DNA of 64,000 bases from Paludisphaera rhizosphaerae (GCF_011065895.1 NZ_JAALCR010000014.1:1-64000); one strand, 5' to 3'. Shown: positions 8,863-18,373, numbered from the stretch's first letter. Numbers and translations are program-made. The notes: generated from the sequence alone by a model not told the origin.

Positions 8863-11800
8863 TCAAACGCGGGTGCGGCCGGTTTCGGGGTGACGAATGC
8901 GGATGGGGGGGATGACGTCGGGGTCGCGCCCGGGGTCCAGGAAGGCGCGGACGCCGTCCTCGGTCAATCGTGGGTCGGGCGGGACGGAATGGGAGACGCC
9001 GTCGCGACCGGCGGGAAGGCGTGCGACGACCTCGCCGTCCTCGACGGAGACCGGCACGGCTCGGGAGTTCGCCACGACGACCAGCGGCGGAACCTCCGCG
9101 CCGGGGGGCTCGGTTCGGACGGTCAGGGTCCAGGGGCGGCCGGGGAACCAGGATCGTTTCCACTGGTAGGACAGGGTGATCTCGGGATGAGGCCCCGGCG
9201 CGACGGTCTCGGCCGAGGGCTCCACACCCGGAGAATGAAGCAAGGCTCCGTCGGAGGCGTCCTGGGCGTAGACCCGGACGTGCCAGTGGTTTGCGCCCGG
9301 CGAGGCCGTCGGTTCAGCGCCAGCGGGGGTTGGAGCGTTAAGAATCCACGAGCCCGCCCGTTGGTAGTCGTCGCGCCGGACGTCGAAGCGGAGGGCTTCG
9401 GAATCGTCGGGGCCGGCGGGAGGGGCCCCGCGACGGGCTGCGACACGGGCCGATCGGGCGTCCGGGGGCCAGGTCCAGCGGAGCTGGATTCGAGCGACGT
9501 CCGGCGAGGCGGCGATCGGATCCAGTCGCACAGCGCGGAGGTCGGTCGGATCGACGAGCCGGGCGAGCCAGGCTCCCCGGCCGACGATCAGGTGGCCGTT
9601 CAGCGCGGTCAGCGGCGTGTAATAGCGTCCGGTCGGGCCGAGGGGATCGAAGTCCTCGGCGAGTCCGGGTCCCGTTGGTTCGATCCAGTCGCCGCCGAGG
9701 GCCTCGATCTCGGCCGGCGCAACGGCCGATCCCGGCGGTTGGGGCAGGGGACTGCTCGTCCGTCGCAGTCGGATCGTCCCTCGCGGCGGGGCGGCCCATT
9801 CGATCCGGATCCGACCGGTCGGATCGACGATGGTCCGAGGAGGGCCCGTTGGGGAGGCCGGCGGGGTGGCGGCCACGGAGATCGTCACCCCGGCCGAGGG
9901 GAATCGCCGGTCCTCGGGGGTCCGGAAGATGGCGAAGACGGCGTAGTGGTAGACGCGTCCTTCGGCGACGTCGCGGTCGAGGGCCGAGTCGTGAGCGGCT
10001 GCGATTCGATCGCCGTGGCGGGGCGTCCGGGGGACGACCTCGGCGTTCCGGACGACGCGTATCTCCGCCGCGCCGGGGGGGGCGTCCCAGGAGAGGGTGA
10101 TTGCGCCGTCGCCGGCCTCGGCGCGGAGGTTGCGGACGTCCGGCAGGAAGACGATCGGCCCCGCGGCCACGGCGGCGAGCGACTCAGCCTGCCCGCGACG
10201 GCTGAGGACGGCATAGCTGACGGTCGAGCCCGGCTCGACGGTCTGGTCGAGGAACTCGGCCCCGGCCGTCTCGGCGATCCGGGTGCCGTCGGCAGGGTGC
10301 TGAGGGAGGTCGCCGGGCTTCCGGAGGATCACGAACGACGGTGGCGCGAGGTCGTCGGGCGAGGGGGGGAGCCAGGAGAGCCGGACTCCCTCAGCCGTGA
10401 CGCGGGCGTCGAGGTTCGTTGGGGCGTCGGGCGGGCAGCGTTCCAGGCCGGTCAGTGCGGCGGGGAGGTCTGCGGCCAGTCCAAGGCTGCGAAGGTACAG
10501 CCGACGGGCCTCGGGCGGATCGACCCGTTCCAACTTCTTGGCTCGTGCGGCCAGCACTTCCGCCTTGCGGAGTCGATCGGCGATCCGGCCGTGGGCCGAG
10601 GCGATCGCCGGCGAGTCGGGCGCGACGATCTTCCGCCAGGCGGCCAGCGTCCGAGCCGCCGACCAGATCCGGCCGCCGGCCTCGGCCAACTCGAAGGCCA
10701 TCCGCAGTTGGTCGATTTCCTGTTCACGCTCGGCGACTCGGGCCATGCCGTTGCGGGCGCCGACGTGCTGCGGGGCGTACTTCTGGACCTCCTCCAGGTT
10801 TCGCCGCGCCTCGGCCAGGTCGTGCGTTCGATAGGCGTGGAGGGCCGCCGCGAATCGACGGATCAGGGCTTCCCTCAGCGACAGTCGGAACCCGCAGACG
10901 CATTTCGGGGTGTCGACCAGGTTGGACCGTTTGCAAACCGGGCAGTCCCACCGCAACGAGGCACCACAATGCTTGCAACGTGCTGTCGCGGCGCGGGCGG
11001 TCGGGCTCAACTCGGTCACGCCGGCGCAGCTTCGGCAGCGAAGGAACCTGTAGCCGTCCCCCTTCGAGAGACCGGTCTTCGACGCGGCGGCTTTCGGAGC
11101 TGGTCCGCTGTCGGCGGCGACTCCGACCTTGCGAGCGGCTCGGAGGATCAGCCGGTGCGCACGGTCGGGGGGGATCCCGCGTGAGCCTGCCTCGTCCACC
11201 AGGGCGACATGCGTTCCCGAGTCGATCCGCGACAGGCCACGGACGGCGAATGCGGCGGTTTGCTCGAAGGCTTCCTCGGCCTCAAGGGCGAGCGTCCGGT
11301 CGTATCGGGCGCGAGTCTTCGGGTTGGCGAGGTGGGTCTGGGCGTGGGAGACGATCTCCAGCCAGGCCGTCTTCTCGGCGGTGACCTGGGCTTTTTTCAT
11401 CCAGCGCTGGCGTTCCTCGTCGGCTCGGCCGGCGATCACGATCAGCGGAGCGTCCCGGAAGAGCCCGAGCGCGTCGTAGAGGTCGCGACGGTCAAGGTGA
11501 TCCAGAGCCATCCGGATCTGGCGGCGGGTGGAGGCGTCGAGCACGTCGGGAGGCGGGCCGTGGTCCTCGGCGTCGTCGCGGCTACCCTCCTCGTCGATCA
11601 GGAAGGGGAACGGTTTGGTCAGGCGGTCGAGCGTCTCGGCCTCGATTCCAACCCGAGCGGCCTCGGCCTTGAGCAGATCGCGGTCGGTGGAGTTCAAGCC
11701 CCCCTTCGCGGCCCGTAGTTTGATCAGCCGTTGCAACTCGTCGAGCTTCGCCTCGCGGCGGGCGACGTCGGCGGCGGACAACTCGGCGTCGTAGGCGGCG

Positions 11801-11994
11801 CGATTGATGGGGCCGCTCAGGAGGGCGGCGCGGAGGGAGGGGATCTCGTCGAGGAAAAGCTGGTTGGTGTGGCGCGTCTTCGGGTTTCGAGTCCCCATCG
11901 ACCATGCCGGCTGCTTCTTCTTGAGCGCGGCCTCGATCTCGGCGACGGTCGCCCCTGGTTCGACGCCCAGTCGTTCGTAGTAATCTGCGATCAT
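8863..11994 (-). CDS. Giant J-domain-like / zinc-ribbon / fibronectin type III protein
   Basis: The 1043 residues start with a J-domain-like helical segment (ADYYERLGVEPGATVAEIEAALKK). The HPD that activates DnaK is absent, with QPAW nearby. The following helical region contains a second J-like segment (MALDHLDRRDLYDALGLF, about 158-175). Residues about 315-371 hold paired zinc ribbons (CRSC...CKHCG, CPVCK...CVCG), and a helical TPR-like stretch follows. The C-terminal half has several fibronectin-type III-like beta domains with PxAPTNLDA and ITLSWDAPPGAAEI signatures. There is no signal peptide or clear membrane span, so it is probably cytosolic. It may be a scaffold that recruits partners, but no catalytic site is visible. 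Confidence 0.85.
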   Translation of the reverse strand: MIADYYERLGVEPGATVAEIEAALKKKQPAWSMGTRNPKTRHTNQLFLDEIPSLRAALLSGPINRAAYDAELSAADVARREAKLDELQRLIKLRAAKGGLNSTDRDLLKAEAARVGIEAETLDRLTKPFPFLIDEEGSRDDAEDHGPPPDVLDASTRRQIRMALDHLDRRDLYDALGLFRDAPLIVIAGRADEERQRWMKKAQVTAEKTAWLEIVSHAQTHLANPKTRARYDRTLALEAEEAFEQTAAFAVRGLSRIDSGTHVALVDEAGSRGIPPDRAHRLILRAARKVGVAADSGPAPKAAASKTGLSKGDGYRFLRCRSCAGVTELSPTARAATARCKHCGASLRWDCPVCKRSNLVDTPKCVCGFRLSLREALIRRFAAALHAYRTHDLAEARRNLEEVQKYAPQHVGARNGMARVAEREQEIDQLRMAFELAEAGGRIWSAARTLAAWRKIVAPDSPAIASAHGRIADRLRKAEVLAARAKKLERVDPPEARRLYLRSLGLAADLPAALTGLERCPPDAPTNLDARVTAEGVRLSWLPPSPDDLAPPSFVILRKPGDLPQHPADGTRIAETAGAEFLDQTVEPGSTVSYAVLSRRGQAESLAAVAAGPIVFLPDVRNLRAEAGDGAITLSWDAPPGAAEIRVVRNAEVVPRTPRHGDRIAAAHDSALDRDVAEGRVYHYAVFAIFRTPEDRRFPSAGVTISVAATPPASPTGPPRTIVDPTGRIRIEWAAPPRGTIRLRRTSSPLPQPPGSAVAPAEIEALGGDWIEPTGPGLAEDFDPLGPTGRYYTPLTALNGHLIVGRGAWLARLVDPTDLRAVRLDPIAASPDVARIQLRWTWPPDARSARVAARRGAPPAGPDDSEALRFDVRRDDYQRAGSWILNAPTPAGAEPTASPGANHWHVRVYAQDASDGALLHSPGVEPSAETVAPGPHPEITLSYQWKRSWFPGRPWTLTVRTEPPGAEVPPLVVVANSRAVPVSVEDGEVVARLPAGRDGVSHSVPPDPRLTEDGVRAFLDPGRDPDVIPPIRIRHPETGRTRV

Positions 11995-12185
11995 GTCTCG
12001 ATCGATCGCTCCGCCAAGCCTAGGGCTGGTTCCGCCGATTCTCTATTTTCAGACGTCGGGAGGCGATCGTCCAGCCCCCCGGAAACCCTTGTCGGGCTGG
12101 CCGACGCCTACTACGCTGGTTCGCGTCGGCCGCGAAGGGGCCGGCGTCCTGGACACTCCCTGCCAAGAGAAAGCGACTCGCAGCC

Positions 12186-12620
12186 ATGACCTCCAAGGTG
12201 AAGATCACGACGACTCACGAGAACGGCCGGACGCTCGCCTCCAGCGGATCGCCGTGGGAAGGGAAGATCGGCTACTCCCGGGCCGTTCGGGTTCGCGACC
12301 AGATCCACGTCACCGGCACGGTCGGGATCGAGGCCGACGGCACCTACGCTCCGACCTTGGCGGGTCAGACGCGACGCGCCTTCGATATCATCGTCGCGGC
12401 GCTTGAAGCCCTGGGCGGCAAGCCTGCGGACGTCGTGCGTACGCGGATCTACGTCACCGACGTCTCGAAGTGGCAGGAAGTCGGCGAGGTCCACGGCGAA
12501 CTCTTCGGCGACATCCGCCCGGCCCTGACGATGGTTCAGGTCTCCGCCCTGATCGACAAGGAAGCTGTGGTCGAGATCGAGGTGGAAGCCCTCGTGCAGG
12601 ACGAGGCGCGACCAGCCTGA
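12186..12620 (+). CDS. RidA family (YjgF/YER057c/UK114) protein
   Basis: A 144-residue member of the RidA superfamily, whose archetype hydrolyses reactive enamine/imine intermediates from PLP enzymes. The family pattern is visible: GSPWEGKIGYSRAVRV at the N-terminus, QTRRAFDIIVAALEALGG, the VVRTRIYVTDVSKW block and the C-terminal RPALTMVQVSALIDKEAVVEIEVEA strand. The substrate-anchoring Arg is present as the R of RPALTMV. It may be one of the RidA subfamilies that lack imine deaminase activity. It stands alone and ends convergently with the cytochrome gene. Confidence 0.92.
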   Translation: MTSKVKITTTHENGRTLASSGSPWEGKIGYSRAVRVRDQIHVTGTVGIEADGTYAPTLAGQTRRAFDIIVAALEALGGKPADVVRTRIYVTDVSKWQEVGEVHGELFGDIRPALTMVQVSALIDKEAVVEIEVEALVQDEARPA

Positions 12621-12648
12621 TTCCTGGATAAAGACGCCGGGCCGCGGC

Positions 12649-13125
12649 TCAGAGCGGCTCGGCCTTCCGGAGCGATTCCGGCACGGGCTGCCGCGACAGG
12701 GCGTAGCAATACCCGGCGACGGCCCGGATCTGGGCCTCGTCCAGCAGTGGCCCCCAGGCGGCCATCCGCGAGCCGGGGACGCCGACGCGGATCACCCGCA
12801 AGACGTCCGCCGGCTTGTCGCCGTGCTTCCACTTACCGTCGGTGAGGTCGCCGATCTGCTCCCCGCCGAAGCTCGCCGACAACGGCCCGTTCCCCTTGCC
12901 CGACGTCCCATGACAGGGGACGCACCGCGTCAAGAAGACTGATCGGCCCTCCATCAGGAAGTCGTCGTCGCGGATCTCCATCGGCGGCGGCTCGACCTCC
13001 GGCGCGAAGCTGAGATAACCAACCGCCCCCGAGACCAGCATCAGGACAAGGCCGAGCAGGATCCAGGGGAGGGGCGAGGAGGTTGTCTGGGAAACGGGCG
13101 ACGGAGCGGGGTCAGGGTTCGACAA
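12649..13125 (-). CDS. Membrane-anchored c-type cytochrome
   Basis: A 158-residue protein: residues 20-41 are a single N-terminal membrane helix (WILLGLVLMLVSGAVGYLSF) and the rest is a periplasmic haem domain. The covalent haem site is C68-V-P-C71-H72, and the axial Met is probably in PGSRMAAWGPLL. This organisation matches small electron-carrying monohaem cytochromes of the cbb3-subunit/cytochrome c class I type. No oxidase genes are nearby, so it is a stand-alone carrier. The gene ends convergently to the RidA gene with a 28-base gap. Confidence 0.9.
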   Translation of the reverse strand: MSNPDPAPSPVSQTTSSPLPWILLGLVLMLVSGAVGYLSFAPEVEPPPMEIRDDDFLMEGRSVFLTRCVPCHGTSGKGNGPLSASFGGEQIGDLTDGKWKHGDKPADVLRVIRVGVPGSRMAAWGPLLDEAQIRAVAGYCYALSRQPVPESLRKAEPL

Positions 13126-13233
13126 GGTGGGGACCGGGGATCAAGCCATCGGGATCAACGCGAACGACGCCGCACGGGGCTGAGTGTCCAACTTACCCGC
13201 CGCGCAGTCTCGCCCACAAGGCGAGCCGATCTC

Positions 13234-14457
13234 TCACACGTCGGAGACCGGCGCCGGCTTCTTCCTCGATATGAGGAGTCGTCGAATCCAGAGCGGCGCG
13301 GTGACCAGCCCGACGAAGCCGACGACGAATCCGATCTGGGACAGCCGAGCGTCTCGCTTGTCTTTCCTCACGGCCTGCTCATAGGCCGCCTTCGGAGATA
13401 GCGACGGGAGTTCCGGCGCCGACGTCTCGGTGTAGCCCGTCCAGAAGGCGGGGTCGTCGTCCGGGTGTCGGCCTTGCTGGAGGCGGTCCATCATGAACTT
13501 CGTCCGCGCGGCCTGCCAGGCGTCAGCCTCGGCGCGAAGCGACCGGTAGTCTGGTTCCATAACCTGGACGGCTTGAGGAGCAACCTGGGGGCCCGGTAGG
13601 GCATCCATGAGTCGCTGACCGCCCGGAGCGTCGGGCAGCATCGAGCCTTTACCGTCCCGGATCAACTCGCGACACCTCAGCCAGGCGAAGAGGGCGAGCG
13701 AATTTCGCCCCGAGCCGTCGTCGATCGGGAATCCTTCCGTATCCTGAGCGAGCGCGAGTTGGAGGGCGTAGTAGACGTCCACGCTTTCCCAGGCGTTCCC
13801 AAGCACGATCAGACCTGTCAACCCGCGGACGGCCTTGTGGGCCTCCGCAGGCCGGATAGCTCCAGGGCTGCTGTAGGGCTCAAGTCCCAGGAAGTTCGGC
13901 AGTTCTTGAAATGGTCCCGAGGGTGGATCGATCAGCCAATCAAGAATCCGAAGCTGGTACGACTCGCGGCCGAAGTGAGCATTGGGATTGATCCGGATCG
14001 CCTCCGCGATCTCTTGACGAGCCGCCCTCACCTCGTCGATCTTCTCGCGGTCGGCCCCGCCGCGGATCCAGCGGTGGACCAGGAAGGTGCCGAGGTTCGC
14101 GTGGTAACGATACTCGTGGTCGCGGCGTTCCGGAGAATCGGGCGATGCGTCCAACCGCCTCCCTTTCCTCGTCATCCAGCCGATCGCCTCGTCGCCGAGG
14201 CCGAGACGGTCGCAGGCGACACCTGCGTCGTCATAGGCTTCCAGGTCTTCCGGGTGCTGCTCGAGACGCTTCGCCACGCGGGTCAGCCGCATCTCATAGT
14301 AGAGTGGCGGATTCCGAGGGAATCGACCGGTCAGTACGGCGACCTCTTCAGGCATGCCCCGTGCCTCCTCAGCCGGCGTGTCCCGGTCCCACAGGCAGGC
14401 GAAGACGAGCGGCGGAGAGGCGAGCAGTGCGGCCGCAAGGACCCAGGCTTGGCGCAT
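13234..14457 (-). CDS. Secreted hypothetical protein with TPR-like helical region
   Basis: A 407-residue protein beginning MRQAWVLAAALLASPPLVFA, a signal peptide cut after VFA or at Cys of FACLWDRD (possible lipoprotein). Helical repeats follow (RLEQHPEDLEAYDDAGVACDRLGLGDEAIGWM), as in a tetratricopeptide protein. A C-terminal hydrophobic segment (IGFVVGFVGLVTAPLWI) and a basic end suggest a membrane anchor with a short cytoplasmic tail. The start at 14457 is chosen over a longer frame to 14511 because it begins directly with the signal peptide. Function unknown. Confidence 0.8.
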   Translation of the reverse strand: MRQAWVLAAALLASPPLVFACLWDRDTPAEEARGMPEEVAVLTGRFPRNPPLYYEMRLTRVAKRLEQHPEDLEAYDDAGVACDRLGLGDEAIGWMTRKGRRLDASPDSPERRDHEYRYHANLGTFLVHRWIRGGADREKIDEVRAARQEIAEAIRINPNAHFGRESYQLRILDWLIDPPSGPFQELPNFLGLEPYSSPGAIRPAEAHKAVRGLTGLIVLGNAWESVDVYYALQLALAQDTEGFPIDDGSGRNSLALFAWLRCRELIRDGKGSMLPDAPGGQRLMDALPGPQVAPQAVQVMEPDYRSLRAEADAWQAARTKFMMDRLQQGRHPDDDPAFWTGYTETSAPELPSLSPKAAYEQAVRKDKRDARLSQIGFVVGFVGLVTAPLWIRRLLISRKKPAPVSDV

Positions 14458-14535
14458 GGGAGAGGCTCCAGGAAGTCCGAGACGTGACAACCCCTTTCTT
14501 GAATATGACAACTGTAAGACGATGGCTCGCGTCCG

Positions 14536-15858
14536 TCAAGCGGCGGGCTCGGGCTTCTCGGCGAGGTCGCGTCGCGGGCGGATGGCGAGGACGACGGCGG
14601 CGGAGGCCAACGCGATGAGAGCGAAGCCGCCGAAGATCATCGTGAGGGGGATGTTGCGGTCGCGGAGTGCGCCAAAGCCCCAGTCTGCGAAGCCGCCGGT
14701 GCTGATGCTCACCAGGTTCATCAGCCCGTAGCCCAGGGCACGCCTGTCGGCCGGGACGATCTGTGAGAGGATCGGCATGTTGTTGCAGTCGAAGAAGCCC
14801 CAGCCGATGCCGTAAAGCACCAGGAACGCCACGGCCAGCCCCAGGTGCTCGGAGAAGCCGACGCCGAACAGGGACGGCAGGAACAGGATCATGCCGGCCG
14901 CGCTCACGAGGATCCGGCCCCGGTCGGTGCGGCGCATCCCCATATCGGCCAGCCAACCGCCCAGGACCACCCCGGCCATTGAGGCCAACTGCACGGGGAG
15001 CACGGCGTAGACGCCCGCGTTCCCCTGGGTCAGGCTGAACCGCTCCTTGAGGATGTCGGGCATCCAGTCGCGGACGACCCAGCCGGCGATGGCAGGAAGC
15101 GTGAAGTAAATGACGAGCAGGCGATAATCGCGGTTCCTCAGCAACTCCCCCAGCGCGGAGAACATCGAGGCCTCTCGATGCTTCTCTTCCGCCGGCTTTG
15201 TGGGCCGATCGCGGAGGATCAACAGAAGTGGTAGGGCGTAAATCATTCCGATCACCCCGCACGCCTGGAAGGCGAACCGCCAGCCCAGGGCGGGAGAGTC
15301 GGCGACGTGTCCTGCATAGGCGCCGATGATCTGCCCCGCATAGATGCCCGCCTGATGGACGCCGACCGCCCGGGATCGCGTCGACCCGCGGTGGTAGTCG
15401 GCGATCAACGCCAGCGCCGCGGGGATGTAAAAGGCCTCGCTGATCCCCATCAATGCCCGGGTGGCGACCAGGCCGTGGTAGTCGGTCACGAAGCCCGTCG
15501 CCATCGTCACGGCCGACCAGACCAGCAGGCTGCCGCCGATCACCAGCCGTCGCCCGAAGCGGTCCGCAATGTAGCCTCCAAATGGGCTCAACACCGCGTA
15601 GATCCACTTGAACGATCCGAGCATGAATCCCCATTGCGCCCGGTCCTCAAGCCCCGGCACGTCGGCCATGATCGACGTCTTCATCGTCGCGACCATTTGC
15701 CGATCGAGGTAGTTCAGCAGCGCGACCGGGATGAGCATCGCCACCACCAACCAGGCGATTCGCGAGGGCGGCTGCGGGTCCTGGGGGAAGTCGGAGTCGA
15801 GGGGCATTGGAACACCAGGGGGAGGTGAACGGAATGTGCGCGGAGCGTTCGTCGCCAT
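14536..15858 (-). CDS. Major facilitator superfamily transporter
   Basis: A 440-residue integral membrane protein with about 12 hydrophobic segments, the first near residues 33-50 (IAWLVVAMLIPVALLNYLDR). NYLDRQ and the loop motif GGYIADRFGRR (MFS motif A, G-[x]-[x]-[x]-D-R-x-G-R-R) fit the anion:cation symporter/sugar-phosphate branch. The substrate is unknown; sugar acids are common for this branch. ATG at 15858 is annotated; an in-frame ATG at 15807 (MPLDSDF) would remove 17 residues and is equally plausible, as neither has a clear Shine-Dalgarno sequence. The BIME-like repeat lies just upstream, so its promoter is close to or within that element. Confidence 0.88.
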   Translation of the reverse strand: MATNAPRTFRSPPPGVPMPLDSDFPQDPQPPSRIAWLVVAMLIPVALLNYLDRQMVATMKTSIMADVPGLEDRAQWGFMLGSFKWIYAVLSPFGGYIADRFGRRLVIGGSLLVWSAVTMATGFVTDYHGLVATRALMGISEAFYIPAALALIADYHRGSTRSRAVGVHQAGIYAGQIIGAYAGHVADSPALGWRFAFQACGVIGMIYALPLLLILRDRPTKPAEEKHREASMFSALGELLRNRDYRLLVIYFTLPAIAGWVVRDWMPDILKERFSLTQGNAGVYAVLPVQLASMAGVVLGGWLADMGMRRTDRGRILVSAAGMILFLPSLFGVGFSEHLGLAVAFLVLYGIGWGFFDCNNMPILSQIVPADRRALGYGLMNLVSISTGGFADWGFGALRDRNIPLTMIFGGFALIALASAAVVLAIRPRRDLAEKPEPAA

Positions 15859-15878
15859 CCGGAGGAGTCGACCCGCTG

Positions 15879-16034
15879 ACGCCTTCTCCCCTTGAGGGAG
15901 AAGGTGCCCCGCAGGGGCGGAGGAGGGGTGGACGTACGGAAGCTATCGACCTCGATATCCTCAATGACCCGACGCCGGTCGCCCCCTCATCCGGCCGCTT
16001 CGCGGCCACCTTCCCCCGCGAGGGGAGAAGGCCG
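15879..16034. repeat. BIME-like inverted pair of intergenic repeats (complete)
   Basis: Bases 15879-15934 carry the element in one orientation (CCTTCTCCCC-TTGA-GGGAGAAGG, then GCCCCGCAGGGGC). Bases 15980-16034 carry it in the other (GGCCGCTTCGCGGCC, then TTCCCCC-GCGA-GGGGAGAA). About 45 bases of unique sequence lie between. The two halves can fold back on each other. The right half is closely similar to 79-133. It sits between the 5' end of the MFS gene and the 3' end of the DUF4832 gene. Confidence 0.8.
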
Positions 16035-16129
16035 TTATGGTCTCGGCTTCGGAGGGTCGAAGGCTTCGGGTCGACGGATGACGAGGCCGCATTATCGCGG
16101 CCCGCGCCGATCGGTTCCATCCCCCCGCG

Positions 16130-17599
16130 TCAGGACTTTCGGCCGGTCAGAGTGATCCGCCCCAGCTTGTAGCGGCGGGCACCGTCGTCGTTGGGCAAGG
16201 GAAGGGCGAGGACAGGGGCGCCGTCACGGCGGCCGACGGAGATGAACACGTCGTACGTCCCCGGCGAGGTCGAGACGGTGAAGACCCCCATCGGATCGCG
16301 GTGAGGCATCGCCACGACGACCTCCGAGCGAACAGCTTTGACGGGAGCGGCCTCGGGAGGGCCGACCTCCAGCGTGCGGACGTCGAACGATTCGTCGACG
16401 TTCACCGAGACGATTCCGCCCTTCTCGTCCTTGAGCGTCAGCGCCGGAAAGCCTGTGGGATAGCAGGGGGCGACGCCCGCGTTCGCCCATGAGGTTTCCA
16501 GGGTGAACGGGTCGCCGAGCGCCGTCTCGCGCGGCCACGAAGCCGAGCGGAGTTGAATCCGGTAGCCCATCCGCCGATTGATTCGGTCGATGGTCTCGCG
16601 GTTCTCCTCCAGCTCGATCCGCGGCCACCAGTGGATCGACATGTAGCTCGCGTGGTAGTCCTCAACCGACTTCAGCAGCAGGCCGCCGTCCCAGGCATTC
16701 CGCTGCTTGGAGCCGCCGTAGTGCTCGTGCTCCAGGACGACGGGGAGTTTCGGCCAGAATGCCTGGGCCATTTCGGCGTGATACCAGGAGCGAGGCGGCG
16801 GCTGGACGAGGATGCTGTCGTCGCGGAGCGTGACGCCCTTTGAGAGGGCGTAATCCGTTGCCGGCTGGTGGGCTCCAGGTTTGTCGGGGCCGGCGACGTC
16901 GTCGCTGATCGCCAGGAGCGTCCGGGGGAAGTGCTTGCGGTAGAGGTCGACGTGGACCTTTACGGCGGCCAGCGTCTGTGCGTCGTCAAGCTGGGCCCCG
17001 AAGCCGGTGTGGCCCTCTCCCCACATGCCGAACGAACCGACGTCGATGAACGCGACGTCGGGGTTGCCGTCGTAACGCTTCGCCATCGCGGCGAGGAACG
17101 CGTCGAGCTTCGCGAGGAAAACCGGGTCCAGGTAGTCCGGCTCCCAGAGCGGCCCGTCCTTGGCCGGCCCCTTGCCGAAGGCGAAATTCACCCCCTTCGC
17201 CCCGGCCGCCTGGACCCATCGCGGGGTCGCGTCGCGCATCCAGCTTTCGGTGGACGTCACCCGGATCGCGACCTTGATCCCCCGTGCGCCGAACCGGCGG
17301 GCGGGGGTGTCGAAGAGCGACCAGTTGAACTTGCCTTCCTCGGGTTCCAGGAACGCCCAGGGGACGCGCAGGTAGACCGTGGACAGACCGGGGAAATCCG
17401 CCAGCGTGTCCGAGGGCTCCAGCTTCGAGCCGTAATTCGTGATGATGTTCGAGTAGTAATGGAGCGTCCAGCCCATGTCCGGATTCACCAACGCCCGTCC
17501 GTCGTCGACAGGATGGACGACCTCGCGGGGGGGATCCTCGGCGAACGCGGGGTGGAGTGTTAGGGCGAGGATGGTCGCGATCGCCGCGAATCGGTTCAT
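16130..17599 (-). CDS. Secreted DUF4832 domain protein (glycoside hydrolase-like TIM barrel)
   Basis: The 489 residues begin with a signal peptide (MNRFAAIATILALTLHPAFA). A beta/alpha barrel-like region follows that starts with NPDMGWTLHYYSN and contains STVYLRVPWAFLEPEEGKFNW, the typical glycosidase-like sequence of DUF4874/DUF4832 proteins. The C-terminal DUF4832 part is beta-rich. Such proteins are probably polysaccharide-active, but no reaction is established, so the catalytic acids cannot be assigned. GAGGAG precedes the ATG at 17599. The gap to the DeoR gene upstream is only 18 bases and contains that ribosome site, so the two are very likely co-transcribed. Confidence 0.88.
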   Translation of the reverse strand: MNRFAAIATILALTLHPAFAEDPPREVVHPVDDGRALVNPDMGWTLHYYSNIITNYGSKLEPSDTLADFPGLSTVYLRVPWAFLEPEEGKFNWSLFDTPARRFGARGIKVAIRVTSTESWMRDATPRWVQAAGAKGVNFAFGKGPAKDGPLWEPDYLDPVFLAKLDAFLAAMAKRYDGNPDVAFIDVGSFGMWGEGHTGFGAQLDDAQTLAAVKVHVDLYRKHFPRTLLAISDDVAGPDKPGAHQPATDYALSKGVTLRDDSILVQPPPRSWYHAEMAQAFWPKLPVVLEHEHYGGSKQRNAWDGGLLLKSVEDYHASYMSIHWWPRIELEENRETIDRINRRMGYRIQLRSASWPRETALGDPFTLETSWANAGVAPCYPTGFPALTLKDEKGGIVSVNVDESFDVRTLEVGPPEAAPVKAVRSEVVVAMPHRDPMGVFTVSTSPGTYDVFISVGRRDGAPVLALPLPNDDGARRYKLGRITLTGRKS

Positions 17600-17617
17600 G
17601 GGAGGCTCCTCGATCAG

Positions 17618-18373
17618 TCAGACGGCGACGACTTCGACGCCCATCTCGCGATAGGGGGCGAGCAGGTCGTCGGCTGCGGCCGAATCGGTGATCAGGTGGG
17701 TGAGCCGGCCGGCCGGGGTGATGAGATGGGGCGCGACCGTGCCGAGCTTCTCGCTGGCGACGACCACGGCGACCCTCGCGGCATGGGCGATCATCGCACG
17801 TTTGACCTCAGCCTCCTCACTGTCGAAGGTCGTCACGCCGGCCTCGGGATGGAGGCCGGCTGCGCCCAGGATGCAGAGGTCGGGACGGAGGAGACGGTAG
17901 GCGTCGACCGTGGCCACACCCACTCCGGCCCGCGCCGACTTGAATAGACGGCCGCCGATGACGACGACCTCGATCCTGGGGTGCTCCGCCAGAACGGTCG
18001 CCGCCGGCAGGCTGTGAGTGACGATCGTCAGCGAGAGGTCGGGCGCCAGCCGATCCAGAACGGCCAGCGGCGTCGTGCCGGCGTCGAGCGCCACAAGCTG
18101 GCCCTGGCGCAGAAGCTGCGCCGCCGCCGCGCCGATTCGCTTCTTGGCGTCGGTCGACTCCTTCTGTCTCGCCTTGTGCTCAACCGACGTCGGCGTCCGG
18201 GGCAAGGCTCCACCATGGACGCGTTGGAGGAAGCCCGCGCGGTCCAACTCGCGAAGGTCGCGGCGGACGGTGTCTTCCGAGACCCCGAACCGCCGGCTCA
18301 ACTCCGAGGCCAGGATCTTCCCCTCGCTCTGGAGGACCTCCAGAAGCTTCCGCTTACGTTCCGCCGTGAGCAT
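17618..18373 (-). CDS. DeoR-family transcriptional regulator
   Basis: A 251-residue regulator with the DeoR winged helix at residues 1-57 (MLTAERKRKLLEVLQSEG, FGVSEDTVRRDLRELDRAG) and the DeoR C-terminal sensor domain (LDAGTTPLAVLDRL, VVIGGRLFKSARAGVG). DeoR proteins usually repress sugar catabolism genes and are released by a phosphorylated sugar. ATG at 18373 is chosen because the HTH begins there; an upstream in-frame extension of 66 residues shows no domain. It lies in front of the DUF4832 gene and divergently from an MFS carrier and HAD phosphatase. This suggests local control of uptake and processing of one sugar. Confidence 0.92.
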   Translation of the reverse strand: MLTAERKRKLLEVLQSEGKILASELSRRFGVSEDTVRRDLRELDRAGFLQRVHGGALPRTPTSVEHKARQKESTDAKKRIGAAAAQLLRQGQLVALDAGTTPLAVLDRLAPDLSLTIVTHSLPAATVLAEHPRIEVVVIGGRLFKSARAGVGVATVDAYRLLRPDLCILGAAGLHPEAGVTTFDSEEAEVKRAMIAHAARVAVVVASEKLGTVAPHLITPAGRLTHLITDSAAADDLLAPYREMGVEVVAV

